The notes beneath the pieces were generated by a model. The model saw only the letters and a program-made list of their open reading frames with translations. It was not told the DNA's origin and did no database searches. A DNA stretch of 64,000 nucleotides. Origin: Calliopum simillimum (taxonomy: Eukaryota; Arthropoda; Insecta; Diptera; Lauxaniidae). This document shows positions 55,448 through 64,000 of this stretch, one piece after another. Numbering within the stretch: position 1 is the first letter of the stretch; every line of letters begins with the position of its first letter. The position numbers and the translations under genes were made by a program. The DNA is taken from the NCBI GenBank assembly GCA_951812925.1, contig OX638371.1, positions 112,305,124 through 112,369,123 of the forward strand, in the 5' to 3' direction.

Positions 55448-56829
55448 TTCGTACTACCGCGCACTATGAGAATGAGATTTTTATCAATTGATAGCAAATC
55501 ATTCGTGTGTTCGCTCTCCTTTTCTGTCGTGACCTTATTTGTATTCAGGGACTCCATAGAGTTTTCGAAAACATTAGTGAAAACCTCATTAATCAGGTAA
55601 TAACGAAAAATTAATCATTGAATGTCCTCACTGACTAAAATTCTGCAATTCTGGAGTGACTGTTCATTTAACCGCTTCATATTTGTACTCTTGAATATAT
55701 TTTATAATACGAAGGGAATAAATGGCACCCGAACCAGGAAACTAATAAGCATATTCAATATAAAAACGAAATCACATTCGATTCTGTTTGTTTTGATATA
55801 TGCGTAACATAACCAAAACGGGACATTTTATATTTTTTCTCTCCCCTTTCGAAAAATTTAATTTTTTCCCAAGAGCAAAAAAAAAGATCTCTCACATGCC
55901 GCAATGGAGAATATACCTATCGCCCGATAGTTTTGTCTGTCGTGTGAACTAGCTCTCTGCCTTCCTTTCTTTTATGTGTACCTAGCCTAACATGTCTTCC
56001 TTCTTGTTTCAGTTTTCAGTTTGCAATTATAAATCGAACAGAGCAAATATATAAGTTTGACAATTATTGTGAAGATTCATTGAAAATGTGAAAATGTAAA
56101 AATAAATTTATTTACATCAAATAAAATCATTACTAATTAAAAATAAAAAAATAATCCAAGTACGTGAGTCAAATTTCTTACGATTCGGGGGTATTTTGCA
56201 GTTAATGGGAATTGGAAAATTGTTTACGGAAGGCGCAAAAATAAAAATGCTGAGTGTTAAAATTGAAATAAAAAAATGCAAGTCTATCAAATGTAAGGTG
56301 GGACAGTTAAATTGAATGTTGTATTAATTAAATTAATTGGTTTGTTTTGTTTAAATTTATGCAAATCGGAATTTGCAAAAGAAAAAACGAAAAATTGTGA
56401 ATATGTACAACATAAACAATCAATTTTACTACAAACACAACAACAACTATTTGTTTGTGTGTTTGATTATCATTTTGTTTGTGTGATTATTGCAAAAAAG
56501 AGGCACGTGATGGAACCCCACTACCGCTCCTTTGACCAATGAACGATTCAATGATGTACCGATACAGAGCGACAACAAAAACATTTGGTTTTTCTTAAAT
56601 TTATTTATGTGCATTTTTACTCTTCGCTTTTTTTTTTTCAATAGTCGCCAATTTTTTTTAACACAAAAGCAAAGCAAATCCATTTTACAGGAATAAAAAA
56701 AAAAAGAATTAATGGAGATGAAATGAATGGAAAGTGAAAAAATAGACGCCACGCCAAAGTTGCATACATACATACATATTTCTAGTATTTATATGTATTT
56801 TGGTTGAGTTGTGAAAAATACTCCCAAAA
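55448..56829. other. Intergenic, no assigned feature
   Basis: AT-rich with CATACATACATA at 56764. No conserved coding sequence or clear element ends were found. The small open frames have no codon bias. Confidence 0.35.
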
Positions 56830-57700
56830 TTACATTTTGAATATATTTTTTGTATGGGCGGTAGGCGTGTCCGTTGACCGATTTCGCTCAATTTCGAGCT
56901 TTGACGACGGAGGCAGTGTACCAAATTTCATCGAATTATTTTGCTCAGTTTTTCCAAAAAATTTATTTCCACGCACAGACAGCCAGCCAGACAGATGGAC
57001 ATGGCTATATCGACTTAGGAGGTGACGCTGATCAAGAATATATGAGGGGTATAGAAGCAAAGGCGACAATCTCCACTTTTTTCAATTTTGTGAAAACTAA
57101 CAAAAACGTGTATCTCTGAAGATACACGAATTTAGTATAATGTATGTTTTGCAATTCTGTAGAATAGAGTTAGATGAGGATGTAAACCAAGTTTAAACCA
57201 AATCCTCAAAGGGGTTTATGGACAAATTCGATAAGAAATTTGGAGATTGTCGTGTTTGTTTCAATCAAGTGGAAATTGCTAGGTTTGTAATAATCAAACT
57301 GCCACACCCTTCTTCGATTTCGCTGAAATTTGGTACATGACTTCATTAGTTGCTAAAACCAATAAAAATGGTGAAAAAATAATATTATTTTTTGGCGGAG
57401 CTCTAAGAAGTTTTGCTTAAGAAGTTTAGTAATCAAATCAAAGGCAGCAATCTCCAATGGAGATTTGCTTTGATTGGCAGTTTTCAACCTTAGGTATATA
57501 TTGGATAGAGACGTATTTGGTATTGCAAATTTCAGTGGTCACAAGCTTAGATCATGGAAAAAAATGGAGATTGTCGCCTTTGCTTCTATACTCCTCATAT
57601 ATACTTTTCTATATCTGCCACACCTCCTCTGCGTTAAAAACGGAAGGACAAAGTGAATATCCTCGGTGGGTGTAGGGTATACAAAAAATATATCCTGTTT
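56830..57700. repeat. Inverted-repeat dispersed element
   Basis: The segment 57037-57082 (TATATGAGGGGTATAGAAGC, AAAGGCGACAATCTCCA) is found inverted at 57555-57603. Left of it is a block with GTATGGGCGGTAGGCGTGTC and GACAGCCAGCCAGACAGATG. No coding sequence is recognised, and the outer ends are not clear. Confidence 0.5.
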
Positions 57701-57790
57701 GTAGGATATAAAAAGATAGTTTAGTTTCAAGTTCGGAAATGTTCGGGATAAAGTTCGCTGGGGTTTGTAAAAATGAATTTTATACTACGA

Positions 57791-58552
57791 CGGCTGTTTG
57801 ATAAGTTAGAGACTTTTTGAACTTCCCGCACAGTAACTTTAAATCCAATTCTGCTCCTGCCAACTGTCATCTATTAACAAACAGACCACTGTGAGCTGGG
57901 TCATTTCGTTTGTGTTCTACAGCAATTGAAAGCACACAGCCTCGTGAATTTTAGGAAACATGGAAAAAAGTGAACTTCGCGTGCTGATAAAGCATTACTG
58001 TTTGCTAAAAAAACCATCACCGAAGCCAAGAAAGGCTCAAGTTTAATTCTTTAAAGTGATTAACTGAGTTCCGTTGTTGTCGTACCTGCGCAAGTGACGC
58101 CTAACGTTTTGGTCGCCCAAAAAAAGTCGTCACTCCAGAAATCGTTAATAAAATCCATGGAATGATAGTGCGTGAAGTGATTGAGACTGTAGGCATCCCA
58201 ACTTAGCGGGTACATCACGTTTGGATGAACATTTGGACATGAAACAGCTATCTGCGCGATGGATCATTCAGAACATACCTGAGACCACGAATGAAATCCA
58301 GGCAGTGGGTTTGTTGGCCACTATTTTTTGGAATGCATCATCGTCGAATATTATTCCGAGATTTTGGGCAGCTTCGATATTGATTTGAAGCAGAAACGAT
58401 CGCTTAAGAGGTCACTATTGAAACAAACGCCCATCTTGTGGTGGCCTGCTTTCAATGGCTGTAAAAAACAAACTAAATGACCCACAGAGCAGTGTTGGAT
58501 TTTAAGGTACTGCGCGGGAAATTCAAAAAGTCTCGAACTTATCAAACAGACC
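57791..58552 (+). mobile_element. mariner transposon relic
   Basis: The terminal repeats GGCTGTTTGATAAGTTAGAG and (inverted) GGTCTGTTTGATAAGTTCGA are followed on both sides by ACTTTTTGAA. From 57961 a decayed transposase reads MEKSELRVLIKHYCLLKK, VVTPEIVNKIHGMIV and frame-mixed RVHHV and RDGSF, matching the mariner helix-turn-helix region. Most of the DDD catalytic domain is deleted; only scraps remain near 58320-58480. About 760 bp against about 1.3 kb for an intact mariner. Confidence 0.85.
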
Positions 58553-60646
58553 TCGGCCTTCATAAATGAGAAATTCTCGCCCTACGCTCTTATAAGTGAG
58601 AGTAGGTAATTTCCTTTTTTATTGTTGACGGATCACCAAAAACATAGGTGAATTTTTCTTCTTCTTAATAATTGATAAGTCTTCTGTAAGCGTGTGAGCT
58701 GTTATAAGTGAGAAAAAGGCTAAAAGCAAAATATTTCATTCGCAAAAAATGGTATCTCCCATTAGTGAACAAGTCGATACACAATATATGTATTTCAACA
58801 TCAAGCACCTCCTGAAATTTTGTAATCATCTTGGAAAAAGACGTATGAGTAGCATTTATTCGTGATTTTTGACTAGGGGCCTGCACAACATCCTGAAATA
58901 AAGTTTACTTTTTTACTCGCACATTTTACACTGATCTGAAGTATTTGAAGCAAAAGTTTCAAGATTCAAACCTTCACTGTACACTGATTTCGTTTTGACA
59001 CTGAAGTACACTGACTTGTTTAATCAGTGTCAAAAAAAAACTTGATTCTAGCAAATACTTCAGTGTGCTGTAAAACGTACAAGTAAAAAAAAACTACGGT
59101 AAAATAGCTTTCATACATTTTTGCGAGGGATAAAGACAGATTGCATACAAAAAATAGGCACGAGAAAGAGCGAAAAACTACTTTTTATTGTAGTGTTCAC
59201 TGCGACTACAGTATATGCACTGAACTGAACTAAAGCAAATCAAACAAGACAGATCCGTCCAGTATTTGTTTTTTCTTCTTTCATATCCAAATACTGTCAA
59301 GACACTTGCACGCGACACTGAACTGAAGTATTTGATAAATAAATAGCGGGTACAAGACATAACGTATCTTAAAACGAAATGTCTTAAAACTCCAACAAGA
59401 CGTCGTGTGCAAACGCCCCTGTGTACCCACTTGACTCTTGCGGTAAAATATAAAATTTAGATCTAAGAGATTGCCGCCGGTACATAAAACCACAAACATT
59501 GCCTGCGCAAATAAAAAATATTTTTTATTTATCTTTTTTCAGTTAATTCCCTTTCGTTGGGACGCTTTCAAAGGTCAACACTCAAAGAACTTAATTGATA
59601 ACTTCCAAAAAAGACCAATCGTTTGGCCAACAAACGACATCATCGATAGGCAATAGCCAACGAGTGCACGACGTTCGCTCTTTTGGAAGCAACGAACCGA
59701 TGAGAAACGAGCATTACCACTAGTCGCACTGCAGAGCTAGCTATTAATCATTTCCCCAATTGAGAAGATTTTGAACTGCTGTTATTAGACGCTTGAAGTA
59801 GTAAGGCATAGCAAAACACTAAAAACATATTCGCGGCTCGCTTTAGTCATTTCCGCGACAGCAAGAAACAAGCAAGTAGGCACCACCGCCACGACAACGT
59901 ACGAATACGTTATAAACTCGCGTGAAATCTGCAAAATATAGAAAGAAAAACGAAAAAAAAGAAAAGTTTGAAAACAAAAATTGTTTGGAATTTAAGCGGT
60001 CCGATCTCTTCTTAAGCAGATTATTTTTTGTTGCCCGTTAAATTGCGCGTCGTCGTTTCACATCGAGCGGCATCTTTCAATTTCCTCATCGGTATAATAA
60101 CGTCAAATGTGATCGGCGGATGCGCTAATGAGTGTAGAAAGTTTGCATTACACGTAGTTTGAACAAGTTAAGAAAGAAGTCATTCATTCAGTGTGGGCTC
60201 ATTCATTACATATCTATGGTAGATTATAGTTTCAATTGTAATCTTGCTGATTAAACTGCATACTTATTGATTAAATTTGAAAAATTGAAAAATACAATAT
60301 TAACGCAATGAAAAAGAAAAAAATTAAATACTTTTCTTAATTGAGTGTTATTTGCTATTTATTTGCAAGATTGAAAAACGTATCGGTCGGTACTCTTCTA
60401 GTCATGCCATTCACTTTCAAGTATATTAAGCACAACAACAACAACATGATCGTGTTACAAGTAAAATTTTACGCTCTTGACCGAATTTTCGTATTAAGCG
60501 GAAGAACCGCAAAGCAACAAGAAAAAAATTTAAAGAGTAATTAAAGCCAAAATAAGTAGAAATATAAAATATTAAGAAAAGAAAAAAAAAACCAAAAAAT
60601 TACTATTAAAGAAAAATTGGCACAAAATCAGTTCCGCTGACAAGCG
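58553..60646. other. Intergenic, then likely promoter and 5' UTR of the gene at 60647
   Basis: 58553-59400 has repeated CACTGAAGTA/TACTTCAGTG motifs (58980, 59050, 59310) that may be relics of an inverted repeat. From about 59560 to 60646 the DNA is less AT-rich, with CG dinucleotides, a GCCACGACAACGTACG block and CAA-rich stretches, typical of a long fly 5' UTR. The TSS cannot be placed. Confidence 0.4.
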
Positions 60647-60864
60647 ATGGCATTATTTAATAAACTATTCTTTCCTACGTTAACTCCAACACCAACGCCA
60701 GCGGCAACATCGTCGACGTCTACACAAAATGCAGCTGCAGCAGCAGTTGCATCGACAAACAACAGTACCACCTCATCATCATCAAATTTGTGGACGTCAT
60801 CCGTGACATCTAAAGATAAACGTCAGAGCAACAATCAATCAGTGCATTCAAAAAACTACTTGAG
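60647..60864 (+). CDS. First coding exon of an unrecognised gene
   Basis: The ATG at 60647 (context AAGCG ATG G) opens MALFNKLFFPTLTPTPTPAA, then Ser/Thr/Ala/Asn homopolymer-rich sequence, LWTSSVTSKDKRQ and HSKNYLR, ending at a GAG/GTAAAT donor in phase 2. The compositional runs and long leader are typical of 5' exons of large fly regulatory genes. The hydrophobic start could be a short helix but is not a clear signal peptide. No domain allows naming. The rest would lie beyond a >3.1 kb intron, outside the window. Confidence 0.55.
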
Positions 60865-63800
60865 GTAAATTTTTTATTACAAAAGAAATAAGATAAAAAA
60901 GAACATGAACGATTGGTTAAACATTTGCCAATAATAAAAAAATATGTTTATTTGCAACGTCTCAACGAAATTAATGCATCAAATGAGTCGCTTAAAAGCC
61001 AATGCGGATCAGTGCAAAAAACTAATTTTTGAAATCCTTCTGAAATTTTACTGTTTGACCTTCAAAAAATTAAGAAACGATTAAATCCTTCACTAACCTA
61101 GAAGATTATTATTTAACTACTACTAAAATTTGCAAAAATCAGAAAATATCAAAAAATGTACTGAACCGCATTAACTTCTTTCAGGTCTAGTCAAATTAAT
61201 GATATACTTTCATGGATCAGATGAGATTGTTAGGTCGAGCTTACTGTTTAATCTGTTTATGTAAAACATCAATAAAATTACAAAGGCAAAACAAAATGCA
61301 TAAAAGCGGTTTGCTGTGTTGCAATTTTAGGGACCCACCATAGGTCATCCTCATCACACGCATTTGCCAACATCCAGATGAACTTTCAAGCATACTATAA
61401 TTAACTTTTAGCAAAGACATGTTGAGAACCACAGTAACAAATAGCAGGGCGATGCATACCAACGGAAAAACAAAGGTCTAGAACTTTTTGCATGTGCCGT
61501 ATTTTTCTTTTTGCTGTAATTCTCAACAAATCTATGCTAAAGGTTAAATATGTATGCTTGAAAGTTCTTCTGTATGTCGGCAAATGCATCTGATGAGAAT
61601 GGCCAATGGTGTGTCCCGAAACTAGTAATGCAAACCAGCCTTCCAGTAGATTTTTCTGTTCTGCTTTCATGCTAACAATTAAAGTATTAACTAAAAACTA
61701 ACCAATCTTGCATTACAATAAATAAAGTTGGTTCCATGAAACTTTTTTCATTTCATTAATTTGATACAAATAATTAGCATATAAGAATACAAGTTGCTTT
61801 TAAATGCAACAGTAAAAAAATTTTTGTTAAAAGTCAGCATAAGTCATCAGTAATTTTTGGGACATTTGTTCTAAAAGTTCATGCATGAAGTCTTCGTTTG
61901 TCACCTATGATTTAATTTTGTCTTTATTTGTTATCAATGAATCGTAGTGTCGTTCGCCACCGGGAAAATTCAGAATTCACGAACATACTTTTGTTTTTGA
62001 TCACATACATAAATATGGGCTCCACACTTGACTTTTTATAGCGGTTTATTACAAAAAAAAAAAAATAAAAAATGACGAGATGTCTAAGCTAAAATCGTAA
62101 ATTGTACTCTTTAGCCATATGCTGATTAAATTATAAAAAGTCTATCAGTCTCCACATCTGTTTGTCGCACGTATGATACATATAATCAACATTAAATAAA
62201 GCGTTCATCTATTTATCTTCACTAAGCGTGAGGTAGCAGGGGCAAAAGTCAGTACAATCGCGACGACAGCTCTTGGGTTGCTCCACCACCAACCAACCAA
62301 ACGTTCATGCTGAGAAGCAGCGGTAGAGGAGGTCTGACGAATGTGTGAATGAATGTAAATAAAAAAAATCACATGACTCGCTAATCGGGTGTCTCCCGTG
62401 ATTATTATGTCATGAATTCAAGTAGTCGGTTGGTCGATTGTGTGTTGTGGTTCGCCTCTTCGCATTCTGCAAGCTGCCCGCTACTGCCTCCTGAACGTTT
62501 GTTCGGTTGCTTGTTAGAGTCAATTTGCAGGCAGACCTGCTGCTTTTGTATGAGATTGTGATCAGCAGCAGCCAGTCGTTGCTTGTTTGCTTAAGCTGTT
62601 TACACAACCAAATTAGAGGGCATCACCACCATCATGACTTTATGTTCATTATTAAGATGTTTGCTCTTTGATTTTATTTAAGTAAAACTTCTTAATGAAA
62701 TAATAAGTGCTAAACAGAACATGTGTTTTAATAGTACGTTGTTGTTTTATTTATATTTTGCGATAAAATACCAGTTTTGTAAACAAATTGAAACTGAAGC
62801 TGCTCGCAATAATTTTTATTTCGATTCCAGCTAGCAAAACGCAGCACATGACTGAAAGGCATAAATTTACCCATTCGAGACATGGATATTATTGCTTTTA
62901 ATTTAAGAGACCCAGCGGTAAATTTTTTAAAACTGTCATACTGACTTCAAAAAATTATTGCATTAATAAAATAAATGCAGGTAGTTTTATAGATTTCGAT
63001 GTGCTCATTCCGAATTTCAACTTTGCCACCTCCTATATTTGCCACGCACGCCGCCATGTCGAAAAAATGGCGCCTATTATCTGTTTTTTGCAAATATCTC
63101 GCTAACGGTTACTTTAAATATTGTACTCCAATATAGTAGCTTATAAAGTTCCTATAAAAATGGCCTTTGAATTGTTTTCGTAATACTTTTATGTTAAAAG
63201 ATATTCTAATTTAAAATGCGCCAAAAAATAGTCAATTGAACATGTGGCGTACTCATACGCCTAATTATGTGTTGATTTTTAAATTCCGATAACTTATGAT
63301 CGTAGAATCCCAGCTAAAAAGTAAAAGTACCTAGAGAACTGAATACTCTACAAACTACATGTTTCCTTATAGATTAGGAGATATTTTTTGAAAATCCTTA
63401 AATTTAGAAAAAAAAGTTTTTGCAAAATATGCTTCTCCGAAACAATTTGCCTTAAGAAAAATTTTTTTTCATGCTTACCATTCATGAGATATCGCGGTTT
63501 GAAAATCAATATATTGGCATTTCCATGGTGTCGAACATGAGAGTCAAACACATTTAAAGTAAAAAAATAAAAAAAATAAAACAAAATTTAACTTATAACT
63601 CTTAATTTTTCAAGATAATTGGAAAAAAACCAAGAGGCTTGCACGGGACAAAAACAGAAGTGGTTTTCGCTACCAGCAGTTCAAACGCCGATTTCAGGGC
63701 TACCAGAGGCAATATTTCAATGTGCCTAATTTTAGAATGTTGTTGCATTGATGTTTCTTAAAAATGGTTTTGACTTTACCCAAAAATGATTAATACATTT

Positions 63801-64000
63801 TTTTTTAAATTTAATTTTAATAACGGTTGCACGGGACGTGTCGCATGGGACATTTTTTCCACTATACAAATTTTAAATTGAAAATCTTACAAGTAACTAA
63901 GTTTTCCTGGTGTACGTTGCTTCACCTTATCTTGTGCGGTTGATGTGGCATCACCAATTTTTCCAAAGGATGTTATTTGTCCCGATCCATTTTATATATG
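60865..64000. other. Presumed intron of the 60647 gene
   Basis: AT-rich, with two similar inverted blocks: 61330-61400 (GGTCATCCTCATCACACGCATTTGCCAACATCCAG) and 61560-61620 (GTCGGCAAATGCATCTGATG). The last 100 bases contain GATGTGGCATCACCAATTTT of the dispersed repeat seen at 12600-13540. No exon is recognised. Confidence 0.35.

Noticed and set aside
57539..57730. Minus-strand 63-codon frame and overlapping frames in 57.4-57.7 kb
   Set aside because: They lie in an inverted-repeat element and match only its mirror copy, not a protein.
1..64000. CRISPR arrays, bacterial operons, rRNA genes, integrated plasmid or phage
   Set aside because: None seen; introns, LTR and non-LTR elements and fly genes show eukaryotic nuclear DNA throughout.

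Overview
The window looks like nuclear DNA of a higher (schizophoran) fly. It is AT-rich, its genes carry short GT-AG introns plus one very long one, and the recognisable genes match Drosophila orthologues closely. Unique sequence is sparse; most of the 64 kb is transposable elements and inverted-repeat debris. No bacterial-type features, CRISPR arrays, rRNA genes or convincing tRNA genes were seen. Everything here was read by eye from the sequence, with no database search.

Genes, left to right. (1) A few C-terminal codons of a + strand gene at 2-49. (2) The minus-strand gene for the SH3BGR-family protein Sh3beta: coding exon 1 at 15501-15545, a ~9.75 kb intron full of transposons, then the shared exon at 5749 down to 5279. 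One form stops at 5279 (171 aa). Three further in-phase exons (4576-4483, 4412-4339, 3389-2415) give a second form of about 550 aa with a very long acidic Glu/Lys/Asp/Ser tail. (3) A minus-strand piece of a retinoblastoma-family pocket protein (19690-18970). (4) Two doubtful + strand coding remnants, a charged helix-rich exon (20581-20814) and the end of a PH-like domain with a stop (21404-21608). (5) A minus-strand diverged relative of ultraspiracle/RXR at 22987-22303, keeping all eight zinc cysteines but with a changed P-box. (6) The complete akirin gene in four minus-strand exons (30257-29174). (7) The first two exons of Uba2, the SUMO E1 subunit, on + (39811-40161), with no later exon found. 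(8) A 5' coding exon of an unrecognised + strand gene at 60647-60864.

Mobile DNA, left to right. A 2.3 kb fold-back element (8293-10590) and a short element with 5-bp target duplications and CACAGTG-type ends (11648-12510; a second copy at 42270-43561 is split by a solo LTR) lie in or near the Sh3beta intron. A hAT remnant (13622-14527) also lies there, and a hAT MITE (15875-16519) sits just upstream of Sh3beta exon 1. An RTE/BovB-like LINE remnant fills 23660-25190. Stacked inverted-repeat elements occupy 25.4-27.4 kb and 33.1-39.3 kb. A copia retrotransposon (44123-54735), bounded by 126-bp LTRs and a 5-bp duplication, has been inflated to 10.6 kb by nested insertions: a MITE, a 1.5 kb DNA element carrying another MITE, and a Jockey-like LINE that itself carries a second LINE with a MITE inside it. 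Beyond it lie a MITE within a MITE (54811-55447) and a mariner relic (57791-58552).

The genes do not form a pathway together; they are isolated host genes in a transposon-rich region. The strongest leads are the usp-like receptor, the Rb-family fragment, the two-headed Sh3beta gene whose short-form stop overlaps a splice donor, and the CACAGTG-ended elements.
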